From Photobacterium profundum SS9 (GTDB lineage: Bacteria > Pseudomonadota > Gammaproteobacteria > Enterobacterales > Vibrionaceae): a DNA stretch of 64,000 nucleotides. Shown here in pieces: positions 48,803-59,179 of this stretch. Positions within the stretch are counted from its first letter, which is position 1. The number at the start of each line of letters is the position of its first letter. The DNA lies in contig NC_006370.1 of NCBI RefSeq assembly GCF_000196255.1, positions 588,187 through 652,186 on the forward strand, in the 5' to 3' direction. The position numbers and the translations under genes were made by a program. The notes under the pieces were generated by a model, which saw nothing but the letters and a program-made list of their open reading frames with translations, searched no databases and was not told the origin of the DNA.

Positions 48803-49063
48803 TGACTGTCATAAAGCGATTTTGTGCTTAATTTGTGAAGGGGATTGGGTAGTGAAAATTTAGCTTTTAATTTCAACTGTAACTTAAGCTATTGTTTTGT
48901 TTCTTTTTATTTTCGTTTGTATCGTTTTTTTTAATTTAAGTTTACTATGCTAAAAATACTGAAAAAAATAGTGATAATTTTCATTTTCATGGCGATTAGC
49001 CAGTGTTTTATATGACAGTGATCATCGCTATTTATTCAATTATGCGGATATCTCTCGGTTAAG

Positions 49064-49098
49064 GCGCTAATTGTTCGGTTTTACCGAGCAATTGGCGC
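49064..49098 (+). other. Stem-loop in the putative nhaA leader
   Basis: Arms of 15 bases (49064-49078 and 49084-49098) around a five-base loop. The only two non-Watson-Crick pairs are U-G in rightward RNA, so the stem is fully paired in that strand and not in the opposite one. No T-run follows, so it is not a terminator. Confidence 0.55.
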
Positions 49099-49190
49099 TG
49101 AACAAACGATTTCACAGATAGTAAGTGTGACAGCTACACTAAATTTACAAATCGTAATATTTTTTGTTTTGTTTTAAGGAGTCACGGTCA

Positions 49191-50348
49191 ATGACCGATG
49201 CTATACGTAAGTTTTTAAAGTTAGAGTCTGCGGGCGGTATCATTCTCATTATTGCCGCAGCAGTAGCAATGGTTATTGCAAACTCCCCATTACAATCTCT
49301 ATACAGCGGTACATTGAGTTCATATATCGCGGGTTTATCTGTTGAGCATTGGATTAATGATGGCCTGATGGCTATTTTCTTCATGTTAATTGGACTTGAA
49401 GTAAAAAGAGAGTTGATTGAAGGTGCGCTAAATACAAAAGAGAAAGCTATTTTCCCTGCTATTGCTGCAGTGGGTGGCATGGTTGCGCCAGCATTAGTTT
49501 ATGTAGCGTTTAACTTTGCAGATCCTATTGCGCTTCAAGGTTGGGCTATTCCTGCTGCAACCGATATTGCTTTTGCATTGGGTGTAATGGCGTTACTGGG
49601 TAATCGTGTACCTGTTAGCTTGAAAGTATTTTTATTAGCGCTGGCTATTATCGATGACCTGGGCGTTATTGTGATTATTGCTCTGTTTTACAGCAGTGAT
49701 TTATCAACATTGGCACTTGCCGTTGCATTTGCTGCAACTGCGACGTTGTTCGTGATGAATGCGAAGAATGTTACCAAGACTTCTCTGTACTTAATTGTGG
49801 GGGCAATACTGTGGTTTAGTGTGTTGAAGTCAGGCGTACACGCAACATTGGCGGGTGTAGTACTTGGTTTTGCTATTCCATTAACAGGTAAAGACGGGCG
49901 TTCTGATAAGCATTCACCCCTGAAACACCTAGAGCATGTTTTGCATCCTTATGTTGCTTTCTTAATTCTACCGTTATTTGCATTTGCGAATGCTGGTATC
50001 TCTTTAGATGGCGTATCGCTAGAAAGTGTTACAGGCATGCTGCCGCTAGGTATCGCTGCTGGACTATTCCTTGGTAAGCCATTGGGTATTTTCACGGCAA
50101 GCTATATCGCAGTTAAAATGGGGTTAGCCACATTACCTGATGGTATTAATCTGAAGCATATCTTTGCTGTATCAGTGTTGTGTGGTATCGGCTTTACGAT
50201 GTCGATCTTTATATCGTCATTGGCATTTGTAGGTGCCCCTGCTGATTTCAATACCTATTCACGTCTAGGTATATTAATGGGTTCAACAGTTGCTGCTGTT
50301 GTGGGTTACATCTTATTGAGTCGGACTTTGCCTAAAACGGAGGCATAA
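49191..50348 (+). CDS. nhaA: Na+/H+ antiporter NhaA
   Basis: Electrogenic antiporter exporting Na+ for two H+, for sodium and alkaline-pH homeostasis, important in a marine cell. 385 residues from the ATG at 49191 with AAGGAG upstream; an earlier in-frame start lacks support. Ion-binding aspartates lie in [11 protein letters not shown] (about 158-168, the E. coli Asp163/Asp164 pair). Other matches: [32 protein letters not shown] and [18 protein letters not shown] small secreted-protein gene starts one base after its stop codon; nhaR lies beyond. Confidence 0.97.
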
Positions 50349-50349
50349 A

Positions 50350-50619
50350 ATGAAACGTTATCTTCTAAGCGTTGTAATTCTAGCGTCATCATCAGCCTTT
50401 GCAGGCTCTGATTATGACGGCTGTATTGATAATATTCAGACTGAAATCTGTCAGGCTTACTTTGCAGGCATTAGCCATGGTAAAGAGAATGTAGATATAG
50501 CTGAAGTGGGTGAACTGGAAGATTCTTTTCGCTCTCGTGCATTAGAACAACGTGTAGGAGAGCGTTACCGTAAAACAGTACAAACAGAAAAGAAAAACGT
50601 TCAGGTGAGTAATTTGTAA
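50350..50619 (+). CDS. Small secreted protein of unknown function, coupled to nhaA
   Basis: 89 residues with a clean Sec signal peptide (MKRYLLSVVILASSSAFA, cleavage after residue 18). The mature 71 residues contain two cysteines (DGCIDNIQTEIC) likely to form a disulfide in the periplasm, and a basic C-terminus. It starts one base after the nhaA stop, so it is translated from the nhaA mRNA. No family recognised. A terminator follows, before nhaR. A role in the antiporter's environment or assembly is only a guess from position. Confidence 0.7.
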   Translation: MKRYLLSVVILASSSAFAGSDYDGCIDNIQTEICQAYFAGISHGKENVDIAEVGELEDSFRSRALEQRVGERYRKTVQTEKKNVQVSNL

Positions 50620-50654
50620 CGAATTTTTTGATTGAATTGTAATAAATATTGAAG

Positions 50655-50697
50655 CCCCAGGATGTGCAGCGTAAGCTGAGTATCTGGGGTTTTTTTA
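50655..50697 (+). terminator. Terminator after nhaA and the small protein
   Basis: CCCCAG/CTGGGG stem with an inner extension and seven T. It ends four bases before the nhaR start codon, so nhaR must be expressed by a promoter overlapping this unit or by readthrough. Confidence 0.75.
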
Positions 50698-50700
50698 TTT

Positions 50701-51600
50701 ATGAGTAGCAGGATGTCTCATCTCAATTATAACCATCTGTATTACTTCTGGATGGTATGCAAACAGGGCTCTGTTACCAAAGCAGCAGATGCCTTATTTC
50801 TTGCCCCTCAAACTGTGACAGGGCAGATAAGAGCGTTAGAAGAACGCTTAAAAGGCAAACTAACCAAGCGTGTTGGCCGTAATATTGAACCGACAGAATT
50901 GGGGCAACTTGTTTTTAAATATGCCGATAAAATGTTTGATTTGAGCTACGAAATGCTCGATATCGTTAACTACACTCAGCGAGAGAATCTATTACTCGAA
51001 GTTGGGGTTGCCGATGCATTATCAAAACGGTTAGTCAGTAAAATATTACTGGAAGGCGTACCGGATGATGAACGAATCCAATTACGTTGTTTTGAATCCA
51101 CCCATGAAATGCTCCTAGAACAGTTGTCACAGCACAAACTGGATATGATCCTATCTGACTGCCCTGTAGATTCAGGAAAGAGCCCAGGGCTTTACAGTAA
51201 GAAATTAGGGGAGTCGAGCATGAGCTTCTTCTGTTCTGTTCCGGCTAAACCTGTCGATTTCCCTGCCTGTATTGAAGATTACAAACTTTTGGTGCCTGGT
51301 CGACGCACTGCCATGGGAAGAAAATTACATCAATGGTTTGATCAGCAAGGTATCACACCTAACATATTGGGTGAGTTTGATGATGCCGCGTTGATGAAAG
51401 CTTTTGGCTCATATCACCGTTCTATGTTTGTGGCGCCATCGATCTATGCTGAAGAAATTGAAGAGTCGAATACCATTCGCGAATTGAAGCGAGTGAAAGA
51501 TATAAAAGAAGAATATTACGTAATTTTTGCTGAACGAATGATTATGCATCCAGCAGTAAAAAAAATATGCGAAGCAGATTTTAGTAAATTGTTTAAATAA
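50701..51600 (+). CDS. nhaR: LysR-type activator NhaR
   Basis: Sodium-responsive activator of nhaA in E. coli. 299 residues (E. coli 301). N-terminal winged helix-turn-helix (about 10-65: [41 protein letters not shown]), then the effector domain with [35 protein letters not shown] and [13 protein letters not shown], all NhaR signatures. The start is uncertain: ATG at 50701 abuts a terminator and an in-frame ATG at 50713 also fits. Order nhaA-nhaR-rpsT-ribF is as in E. coli with hlyU inserted. Confidence 0.94.
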   Translation: MSSRMSHLNYNHLYYFWMVCKQGSVTKAADALFLAPQTVTGQIRALEERLKGKLTKRVGRNIEPTELGQLVFKYADKMFDLSYEMLDIVNYTQRENLLLEVGVADALSKRLVSKILLEGVPDDERIQLRCFESTHEMLLEQLSQHKLDMILSDCPVDSGKSPGLYSKKLGESSMSFFCSVPAKPVDFPACIEDYKLLVPGRRTAMGRKLHQWFDQQGITPNILGEFDDAALMKAFGSYHRSMFVAPSIYAEEIEESNTIRELKRVKDIKEEYYVIFAERMIMHPAVKKICEADFSKLFK

Positions 51601-51696
51601 CGTTACGCAAAGTAATGTCTTTTATGGGGTAAAACTAGTAAACCCTATAAAAGTTAAGTATATTAGCAATAACTTAAATTAATTGGCGGTTAGAGT

Positions 51697-51990
51697 ATGG
51701 ATCTGCAACAGATGGAGCAAAATGCGCCCAAAGCTGTAGTGTTGCTGAAAGCCATGGCCAATGAGCGACGTTTATTTATTCTTTGTTATTTACTAGAAGA
51801 AGAAATGTCGGTAGGGATGATGAGTGAGAAACTTGGCTTGAGCCAGTCTGCATTATCTCAACATTTGGCATGGTTAAGGCGCGATGGGTTAGTTGATACC
51901 CGTAAAGAAGCGCAAACGGTGTACTATCGTTTAAAAAGTGACGAAGTTAGAGCGATGATAAAGCTTTTACATGGTATGTATTGTGGCTAA
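51697..51990 (+). CDS. hlyU: ArsR-family transcriptional regulator HlyU
   Basis: Small winged helix dimer that in Vibrio activates haemolysin and other virulence genes, often by displacing H-NS. 97 residues. Close match to V. cholerae HlyU: KAVVLLKAMANERRL, the recognition helix LSQSALSQHLAWLRRDGLV (about 48-66), TRKEAQTVYYRL and a C-terminal YCG. The metal-binding ELCV motif of ArsR sensors is absent. Two Cys residues, near positions 30 and 96, match those reported as redox-active in HlyU. It sits beside nhaR with its own promoter region. Confidence 0.92.
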   Translation: MDLQQMEQNAPKAVVLLKAMANERRLFILCYLLEEEMSVGMMSEKLGLSQSALSQHLAWLRRDGLVDTRKEAQTVYYRLKSDEVRAMIKLLHGMYCG

Positions 51991-52049
51991 TCAGTAAGCA
52001 AAACCATGTTATTCATTATGTAAATTAAGAATTATTTTTCAATAGATAA

Positions 52050-52077
52050 AAAAAACCGGCATAAGCCGGTTTTTTTA
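52050..52077. terminator. Bidirectional terminator between hlyU and rpsT
   Basis: AAACCGGC/GCCGGTTT stem, four-base loop, A-run and T-run on the two sides, between convergent genes. Confidence 0.88.
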
Positions 52078-52099
52078 TGCTAATTCGCAACTCTTTAAA

Positions 52100-52360
52100 T
52101 TAAAGAGCTTTGATTTTAGCAGTTAGACGTGCTTTTTGACGTGCAGCTTTGTTCTTGTGGATCAGGCCTTTAGTAGCCATGCGATCTAGAACAGGTTGCA
52201 TGTCAGCGAATGCTTTAGTTGCATTCTCTTTTTCGCCAGCTTCAATAGCAGCAATAACTTTTTTGAAGAAAGTGCGCATCATAGAACGACGGCTAGCGTT
52301 ATGCTGACGACGTTTTTCTGAAGTAATAGCACGTTTCTTAGCAGATTTGATATTCGCCAA
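52100..52360 (-). CDS. rpsT: 30S ribosomal protein S20
   Basis: Binds 16S rRNA early in 30S assembly. 86 residues (E. coli 87), beginning [18 protein letters not shown] and ending [11 protein letters not shown]; basic and helical. The start is TTG at 52360 with GGGAG eight bases upstream. E. coli rpsT also uses UUG, where the weak start is part of autoregulation by S20, so the choice is supported by family. It faces murJ divergently, as it faces ribF in E. coli. Confidence 0.96.
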   Translation of the reverse strand: MANIKSAKKRAITSEKRRQHNASRRSMMRTFFKKVIAAIEAGEKENATKAFADMQPVLDRMATKGLIHKNKAARQKARLTAKIKAL

Positions 52361-52567
52361 GGGTGTAACTCCCAAATCTTGGTACGGTGACAATTTTAGG
52401 GCGAGGACTATGCCTGCTTAACCAAAAATTGTCAAATGATTTGTGTGAATATCCGCCAAACCAATCTAGTTGGCACTTGCGGAATAACACGGTTAATATG
52501 GCGGCAGATTTTACCAGCATTTGGTCTGGAAGTAACCTTTCTGAGCCATCTTTATGAGGTTTTTTTT

Positions 52568-54126
52568 GTGAGTAAGCGTCTTTTACGCTCAGGACTGATA
52601 GTTAGCGCCATGACTTTGATCTCCAGAGTGCTCGGTTTAGTGCGAGATGTTGTTGTGGCAAACCTTATGGGAGCAGGGGCTGCGGCCGATGTTTTCTTCT
52701 TTGCCAACAAGATTCCTAACTTTTTACGTCGCCTTTTTGCCGAAGGTGCTTTTTCTCAAGCTTTTGTTCCGGTATTGACTGAATATCACTCATCTGGTGA
52801 TATTGACAAGACTCGGCAGCTTATTGCTAAAGCGTCAGGCACACTTGGCGTCATCGTTACCCTTGTCACTTTAGTGGGTGTTTTATGTTCGGGGGCCGTA
52901 ACGGCCATGTTTGGCGCTGGATGGTTCATTGATTGGTTGAATGGCGGACCTGATGCTGGAAAGTTTGAATTAGCCAGCCTGTTACTGAAGATCACTTTTC
53001 CTTATTTGTGGTTTATTACTTTTGTTGCGTTATCTGGGGCAATTCTTAATACCATCGGAAAATTTGCTGTTTCTTCTTTTACGCCTGTATTTTTGAATAT
53101 CGCGATCATTGGCTGTGCTTGGTTGATCTCTCCGAATTTAGAGCAACCAGAAATTGGTTTAGCCATCGGTGTGTTTCTGGGTGGTTTTATACAGTTTGTT
53201 TTTCAGTTGCCCTTTTTGGCAAAAGCGGGATTGTTAGTAAAACCACAATGGGGCTGGAATGATCCGGGCGTAACAAAAATCCGAAAATTGATGTTGCCAG
53301 CTATTTTTGGGGTGTCTGTTAGTCAGATAAACTTACTGCTTGATACCTTTATTGCCAGTTTCCTTATGACAGGATCCATTAGCTGGCTGTATTACTCTGA
53401 TCGTTTATTAGAATTTCCATTAAGATTATTTGGTATTGCCATTGCCACGGTTATTCTTCCGGCGTTATCAAGATAACATGCAGACCAACAGGCAAGCAGT
53501 TTGCGGAAACCATGGATTGGGGAGTACGCATGGTATTGCTTCTGGGCATTCCTGCCATGCTGGGGATGCTAGTGCTTGCAAAACCGATGTTGATGGTATT
53601 GTTTATGCGTGGTGAGTTCTCGCTGTATGATGTTAATCAAGCTGCGATGTCTTTGTGGGCTTTATCTGCTGGCCTACTGAATTTTATGTTGATTAAAATT
53701 TTCGCCCCAGGTTATTACGCCCGCCAAGATACGAAAACACCTGTACGTTATGGCATTATTGCTATGGTATCGAATATGTTTTTCAATGCTATTTTTGCCT
53801 ATTTCTTTAGCTATGTTGGCTTGGCGATGGCAACCGCTTTATCTGCTTTGATTAACGCAGGGCTGCTATATCGAGGCTTACACATTGCCAATGTTTACCG
53901 CATCACGAAAAAGACCTTATTCTTCGTGTTAAGACTTGTGATTGCTGGCGCTGCTATGGTCGCTTCTCTATTGTGGTTAATGCCGAATATCGATTTATGG
54001 AGCGAATGGTCAACACTTAATCGTGCTACATGGTTAGCGGGGTTGATTGCAGTTGGTGCATTTGTGTATCTTATTTTTGTGATGATTTTAGGCATTCGAC
54101 CTCATCATCTTCGTACTGATAGCTGA
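52568..54126 (+). pseudogene. murJ: Lipid II flippase MurJ, reading frame broken by a stop and a -1 frameshift
   Basis: MOP-superfamily membrane protein that flips the peptidoglycan precursor lipid II; essential in E. coli. The start is GTG at 52568 (SKRLLRSGLIVSAMTLISRVLGLVRD). The first part runs to TAA at 53474-53476 after PALSR; the rest continues in another frame from FAETMDWGVRMVLL to 54126. If the TAA were AAA and one T were restored in AGTTTGCGG (about 53500), the protein would read PALSRKHADQQASSFAETMDW, as in other Vibrionaceae, about 519 residues with about 14 helices. So two separate changes lie within 30 bases. Either a real lesion or sequence errors; no second copy is in the window. 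Confidence 0.88.
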
Positions 54127-54189
54127 TAGACTGCCTTTAGTAGTATATAATCCGTCAGTTTTTCACATTGCGAATAATAAAAGCGACGC

Positions 54190-55161
54190 ATGGAATTAAT
54201 TCGAGGCATACATAACATTAAACCAAGGCATCACGATTGCGTGTTGACGATTGGTAATTTTGATGGTGTTCATTTAGGGCATCAGGCGGTATTACGCCAA
54301 GTGATTACAAAAGCGCAATCATTAGGCTTACCGGCAACGGTGATGACTTTTGAGCCCCAGCCGCTTGAATTGTTTGCGGCAGATAATGCCCCAGCTCGTT
54401 TAACTCGCTTTCGTGATAAGTACACACAACTGAAAAAAACGGGCGTCGAACGTTTGCTCTGCGTCAACTTTAATGCTCAGTTTGCCAATATGTCGGCAGA
54501 AGATTTTGTTCGTCGCTTGTTGGTAGAGCAATTGGGTGTTAAATTTCTGGTAGTGGGTGATGACTTTCGCTTTGGTAAAGGCCGACGCGGAAATTTTGAA
54601 ATGCTTGAAGCTGCTGGACAAGAGTTCGGTTTTGTCGTTGTAAGTACTCAAAGTTTTTGTATGTTAGAACAGCGCGTCAGTAGTACCGCTATTCGCCATG
54701 CGTTAGTGAATGACCAATTACCGTTGGCGGCATCAATGTTAGGCCGTTCATATAGTATCAGTGGGCGAGTATCCCATGGCCGAAAACTTGGTCGAACAAT
54801 TGGTTTTCCAACAGCGAATGTCCCTTTAAAGCGCCGAGTATCACCCGTGTCTGGTGTGTATGCGGTTGAGGTCTTCGGTGTTGATGGCGCACCTTTACCG
54901 GGTGTTGCCAATGTTGGTCATCGACCAACTGTCAATGGTGTACGTCAGCAATTAGAAGTTCACCTCTTTGATTTTCAATCGGATTTATACGGTTGTCAGA
55001 TAGAGGTAGTGCTACACCATAAGTTACGTAATGAAATAAAATTCGAATCATTCGATGCGCTAAAAGCACAAATCGAGCGTGATGCTCAAACGGCACGGGT
55101 GTGGCTGTCTGAGCGTAATAATGTCCAACTTCGCCCAAGTAACGGAATCGAGAATCAATGA
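54190..55161 (+). CDS. ribF: Bifunctional riboflavin kinase / FAD synthetase
   Basis: Makes FMN and then FAD. 323 residues. N-terminal FMN adenylyltransferase with the nucleotidyl-transfer motif [13 protein letters not shown] (about 21-33) and [16 protein letters not shown]-terminal riboflavin kinase with [11 protein letters not shown] (about 200-210) and [11 protein letters not shown]. The stop overlaps the ileS start (ATGA), so translation is coupled. First gene of ribF-ileS-lspA-fkpB-ispH, the same order as E. coli. Confidence 0.97.
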   Translation: MELIRGIHNIKPRHHDCVLTIGNFDGVHLGHQAVLRQVITKAQSLGLPATVMTFEPQPLELFAADNAPARLTRFRDKYTQLKKTGVERLLCVNFNAQFANMSAEDFVRRLLVEQLGVKFLVVGDDFRFGKGRRGNFEMLEAAGQEFGFVVVSTQSFCMLEQRVSSTAIRHALVNDQLPLAASMLGRSYSISGRVSHGRKLGRTIGFPTANVPLKRRVSPVSGVYAVEVFGVDGAPLPGVANVGHRPTVNGVRQQLEVHLFDFQSDLYGCQIEVVLHHKLRNEIKFESFDALKAQIERDAQTARVWLSERNNVQLRPSNGIENQ

Positions 55162-58022
55162 GTGACTATAAAGATACCCTGAACTTACCTGAAACAGGGT
55201 TTCCGATGCGAGGCAACCTGGCACAACGTGAGCCAGTAATGCTAAAACGTTGGGATGATGAAGATCTTTACGGTGAAATCCGTAAAGCTAAGAAGGGGAA
55301 TAAATCCTTCATATTGCACGATGGCCCTCCTTACGCCAACGGTGATATTCACATTGGTCACGCGCTAAATAAAATTCTTAAAGACATTATTATTAAGTCA
55401 AAGACACTTTCTGGCTTTGATGCCCCTTACATTCCCGGTTGGGATTGCCACGGTCTACCTATCGAATTGATGGTAGAAAAAAAGTGGGGCAAGCCAGGAC
55501 GTAAGCTAACAGCAGCTGAATTCCGCCAAAAATGCCGTGAATACGCAGCGGGTCAAGTTGAAGGTCAAAAAGAAAGTTTCATTCGCCTAGGTGTACTAGG
55601 TCAGTGGGATAAGCCTTACCGTACAATGGATTTTGCAACAGAAGCGAACATCATTCGTTCTTTGGGCAAAGTGGCAGAAAACGATCACCTATTGAAAGGT
55701 TTTAAGCCTGTTCACTGGTGTACTGATTGTGGTTCTGCATTGGCTGAAGCTGAAGTTGAATACCAAGATAAAGTATCACCTTCTATCGACGTTAAATTTA
55801 AAGCCGTTGATGAAGCGGGTGTTGTCGCTAAATTTAACTGTGCAGAAGGTCATGAAGGTCAAGGTGATGTGTCTGTAGTAATCTGGACAACCACACCTTG
55901 GACAATGCCAGCTAACCGTGCTGTTGCTGTTCGTGATGATCTTGAATATGTACTGGTTCAAGTTGAAGCTGATGCTGCTAATGATAAAGCGGCATACCGC
56001 TTAATTGTTGCCGCTGAGCTAGCAAAAGATGTAATGGATCGTGCGGGTATCGAGCATTTCCATAATCTTGGCTTCTGTAAAGGTGCTGATTTGGAGCTAA
56101 TGCGCTTCAATCACCCATTCTACAGCTTTGATGTGCCAATCGTTCTTGGTGATCACGTTACGACTGAATCAGGTACCGGTTGTGTACACACAGCTCCTGG
56201 CCACGGTCAAGAAGATTTCGTGGTGGGTCAAAAGTACGGTCTTGAAATTGCGAACCCAGTGGGAAGTAACGGTGTTTACTTACCAGATACTGAGTTGTTT
56301 GCTGGTCAACACGTATTTAAAGCTAACGATGTTGTGGTTGAAACATTAAAAGAGCACGGTGCGTTATTACACCACCATGCTTATGAGCACAGCTACCCGC
56401 ATTGCTGGCGCCACAAAACACCCATTATCTTCCGTGCGACGCCACAGTGGTTCATTTCAATGGACAAAGCCGGTCTTCGCGCTAAAGCATTGGGTGAAAT
56501 CAAGAACGTTCAGTGGTTACCTGAATGGGGTCAAAGCCGTATCGAAGGTATGGTTGAAGGTCGCCCTGAATGGTGTATCTCTCGTCAACGTACTTGGGGT
56601 GTGCCAATTGCTCTGTTCGTTCATAAAGAAACACAAGAACTTCACCCTGATACGCGTGTGCTGATTGAAAAAGTAGCGCAGCTTGTTGAGCAGAAAGGCA
56701 TTCAAGCCTGGTGGGATCTCAATCCTGCTGAGTTAATGGGCGAAGCTGATGCCGCTAACTACGAGAAAGTACTCGATACACTAGACGTATGGTTCGATTC
56801 TGGTGTTACGCACTTCTCTGTAGTAGATAGCCGCGAAGAATATAATGGTCATTCAGCTGATCTATACCTAGAAGGTTCAGATCAGCACCGTGGTTGGTTC
56901 CAGTCTTCATTAGTTTCATCGGTAGCAATGAAAGGTAAGGCACCTTACAACCAAGTATTAACACACGGTTTCGTGGTTGATGGACAAGGTCGTAAGATGT
57001 CTAAATCTGTTGGTAACGTTGTTGCACCAAAAGATGTAACGAATAAGCTAGGTGCTGATATCTTGCGTCTATGGGTTGCATCAACGGATTACACTGGCGA
57101 AGTGGCGGTTTCTGATGAAATTCTAAAGCGTTCAGCTGATGCGTATCGTCGTATTCGTAACACAGCGCGTTTCTTCTTAGCTAACTTGAATGGCTTCAAC
57201 CCAGAAACAGATTTAGTTGCACCAGAAGAAATGGTGGCATTGGATCGTTGGGCTGTGGGTCGTGCAATGGAAGCACAAGAAGAAATCATTAAAGCGTATG
57301 ACGGATACAACCTACACGGTGTAACACAGCGTCTGATGCAGTTCTGTTCTGTTGAGATGGGTTCTTTCTACTTAGATGTAATCAAAGACCGTCAGTACAC
57401 GGCGAAACAGGGTGGCCACGCACAACGTAGTTGTCAAACAGCGCTTTTCTACATTGTTGAAGCATTGGTTCGTTGGATGGCTCCGATTATGTCATTCACT
57501 GCTGATGAAATCTGGAACGAAATGCCAGCTTCTCAAGGTAACGGTGAGCAGCGTGATAAGTTCGTCTTTACTGGCGAATGGTTCGAAGGTTTATTTGGTC
57601 TTGCAGACGACGAAGTAATGAATGATGAATTCTGGGCTGAAATTCAACAAGTTCGTGGTGCGGTAAACAAACTGCTTGAACTTGCGCGTAAAGACAAAGT
57701 GATTGGTGGTTCTTTGCAAGCAGAAATCACTTTGCATGCAAATGAAACATTAGCAGCGAAGCTGAATACGCTTGAAGATGAACTACGTTTTGTATTGTTA
57801 ACATCTAAAGCTGCTGTTGCTATTACAGACAGCATGCCTGAAGGCGCGCAAAAGACTGACGTTGAAGGTCTATTTGTGACAGTTAACGCATCTGAAGCGG
57901 CGAAGTGTGATCGTTGTTGGCACCATGTTGCTGATGTTGGCACTATCGAAGGCCACGAAGAAGTATGTGGCCGTTGTGTGACTAACATTAGCGGTGAAGG
58001 CGAAGAGCGTAAGTTTGCCTAA
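55158..58022 (+). CDS. ileS: Isoleucyl-tRNA synthetase
   Basis: Charges tRNA-Ile. Class I, 954 residues (E. coli 938). HIGH motif in [16 protein letters not shown] (about 58-73), KMSKS in [10 protein letters not shown] (about 615), editing domain with [13 protein letters not shown] (about 243-255) and [16 protein letters not shown], and a C-terminal zinc site with CDRCWHH and CGRC. This is the bacterial, mupirocin-sensitive type by motif spelling. It overlaps lspA by one base (TAATG). Confidence 0.98.
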   Translation: MSDYKDTLNLPETGFPMRGNLAQREPVMLKRWDDEDLYGEIRKAKKGNKSFILHDGPPYANGDIHIGHALNKILKDIIIKSKTLSGFDAPYIPGWDCHGLPIELMVEKKWGKPGRKLTAAEFRQKCREYAAGQVEGQKESFIRLGVLGQWDKPYRTMDFATEANIIRSLGKVAENDHLLKGFKPVHWCTDCGSALAEAEVEYQDKVSPSIDVKFKAVDEAGVVAKFNCAEGHEGQGDVSVVIWTTTPWTMPANRAVAVRDDLEYVLVQVEADAANDKAAYRLIVAAELAKDVMDRAGIEHFHNLGFCKGADLELMRFNHPFYSFDVPIVLGDHVTTESGTGCVHTAPGHGQEDFVVGQKYGLEIANPVGSNGVYLPDTELFAGQHVFKANDVVVETLKEHGALLHHHAYEHSYPHCWRHKTPIIFRATPQWFISMDKAGLRAKALGEIKNVQWLPEWGQSRIEGMVEGRPEWCISRQRTWGVPIALFVHKETQELHPDTRVLIEKVAQLVEQKGIQAWWDLNPAELMGEADAANYEKVLDTLDVWFDSGVTHFSVVDSREEYNGHSADLYLEGSDQHRGWFQSSLVSSVAMKGKAPYNQVLTHGFVVDGQGRKMSKSVGNVVAPKDVTNKLGADILRLWVASTDYTGEVAVSDEILKRSADAYRRIRNTARFFLANLNGFNPETDLVAPEEMVALDRWAVGRAMEAQEEIIKAYDGYNLHGVTQRLMQFCSVEMGSFYLDVIKDRQYTAKQGGHAQRSCQTALFYIVEALVRWMAPIMSFTADEIWNEMPASQGNGEQRDKFVFTGEWFEGLFGLADDEVMNDEFWAEIQQVRGAVNKLLELARKDKVIGGSLQAEITLHANETLAAKLNTLEDELRFVLLTSKAAVAITDSMPEGAQKTDVEGLFVTVNASEAAKCDRCWHHVADVGTIEGHEEVCGRCVTNISGEGEERKFA

Positions 58023-58546
58023 TGACACAGCAATCGTCTAAGCAAGGGCTATCGCTTAAACAATCTGGAATTCGCTGGCTATTGCTAGCGGTTCTGGTGT
58101 TCATCATTGATATTGGCAGTAAATTCTTGGTTATGAATACCATGGATTACGGTTGGCCCAACCGCATTGAAATTCTGCCATTTTTTAATTTGCTTTATGT
58201 GCATAACTACGGTGCTGCATTTAGTTTTTTAAATGATGCTGGTGGTTGGCAGCGATGGTTCTTTGCTGCGATTGCATTAGGTGTGTCAGGTTTGTTGGCT
58301 TTTTGGATGCGTCGTACGCCAATCCAAAATAGATTGGCAAATAGTGCTTATGCATTGATCATTGGTGGTGCACTCGGTAATTTGTTTGACCGTTTGTATC
58401 ATGGTTTTGTGGTTGATTTTCTTGATTTTTATGCGGGAACGTATCATTGGCCAGCATTCAATATCGCAGATACCGCTATTTGTATCGGTGCTGCACTGAT
58501 CATTCTTGAAGGCTTCATCGCTGATAAGAAAGAAACAGTCAGTTAA
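58022..58546 (+). CDS. lspA: Lipoprotein signal peptidase (SPase II)
   Basis: Inner-membrane aspartic protease that removes lipoprotein signal peptides after Lgt has acted. 174 residues with four membrane helices. Catalytic Asp residues are in [22 protein letters not shown] (about 118-138); NYGAAFSF (about 58-65) is the other conserved box. Coupled to ileS by a one-base overlap, as in many bacteria. Confidence 0.97.
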   Translation: MTQQSSKQGLSLKQSGIRWLLLAVLVFIIDIGSKFLVMNTMDYGWPNRIEILPFFNLLYVHNYGAAFSFLNDAGGWQRWFFAAIALGVSGLLAFWMRRTPIQNRLANSAYALIIGGALGNLFDRLYHGFVVDFLDFYAGTYHWPAFNIADTAICIGAALIILEGFIADKKETVS

Positions 58547-58577
58547 TCACCGAAAATCAGAGTTACGTAATAACCTT

Positions 58578-58607
58578 AAGCGCTGTCCGTTGATACGGGC
58601 GGCGCTT
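58578..58607 (+). terminator. Possible terminator after lspA
   Basis: AAGCGCTGTCCGT pairs imperfectly with ACGGGCGGCGCTT. The following T-run is interrupted (TTTGTTGTT), so it may only attenuate. Confidence 0.45.
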
Positions 58608-58732
58608 TGTTGTTAAATGGGCGTTATAAACTCAGGTTCGAGAGACGCGTCTCGACGGCAAATATGAGAGGCCTTCGATGGTGCTACATATTCGTCACTC
58701 GGCTTCTAGAAACTCGATACTAGGAAGTACAC

Positions 58733-59167
58733 ATGTCGGTAATAACAGAAAAAAGTGAAGTGCTCATGCATTTCGCCATTAAATTAGAAGATGGATCTGT
58801 GGCTGACTCAACGCAAGCGATGGGCAAGCCAGCCAAGTTTCGTATGGGTGATGGTAGCCTGACAGAAAATTTTGAAAAGTGTTTGCTGGGCTTATCTACT
58901 GGTGAGAAAAGCCAGTTTGATCTAGAACCTGCGGATGCATTTGGGTTATCTAACCCAGACAATATTCATCATGTAGACTTAAGTAAGTTCAGTGCAGATA
59001 CACCTGCAGAAGTTGGGACGATTATCGGTTTTGCTGGTCCCGACGGACATGATATACCCGGAATTATAACCAGTGTCGTTGGTGATTCAGTTACCGTCGA
59101 CTTTAATCACCCTCTTGCTGGGCAGCGTGTTACTTTTGAAGTAGACGTTGTCGAAATCCAAGATTAA
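58733..59167 (+). CDS. fkpB: FKBP-type peptidyl-prolyl isomerase FkpB (SlpA)
   Basis: Cytoplasmic prolyl isomerase with chaperone activity, of the SlyD-like class. 144 residues (E. coli 149). Two-domain layout: FKBP part (1-70 and 125-144; LMHFAIKLEDGSVADST, FRMGDGSLTENFEKCLLGL) interrupted by an insert-in-flap domain (about 71-120; DAFGLSNPDNIHHV, GIITSV). It lacks the His/Cys-rich metal tail of SlyD, which fits FkpB. ispH follows after 12 bases. Confidence 0.95.
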   Translation: MSVITEKSEVLMHFAIKLEDGSVADSTQAMGKPAKFRMGDGSLTENFEKCLLGLSTGEKSQFDLEPADAFGLSNPDNIHHVDLSKFSADTPAEVGTIIGFAGPDGHDIPGIITSVVGDSVTVDFNHPLAGQRVTFEVDVVEIQD

Positions 59168-59179
59168 GAGCTGTTTGAA

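Larger units (their letters stand above)
48709..49190. other. Divergent intergenic region between nptA and nhaA
   Basis: 482 bases. It contains a PHO-box-like site near nptA (48785-48802), a near-palindrome TATGACACTGACTGTCATA (48795-48813) overlapping it, and a strong stem-loop in the likely nhaA leader (49064-49098). The middle, about 48840-49020, is very AT-rich with nothing I can name. Confidence 0.6.

Noticed and set aside
48709..48876. 56-codon N-terminal extension of nptA
   Set aside because: No ribosome-binding site and it would cover the promoter region with the PHO-box-like site; the internal ATG has a clear GGAG.
53430..53615. 61-codon ORF at the murJ break
   Set aside because: It is the third frame across the damaged junction; residues do not resemble MurJ.
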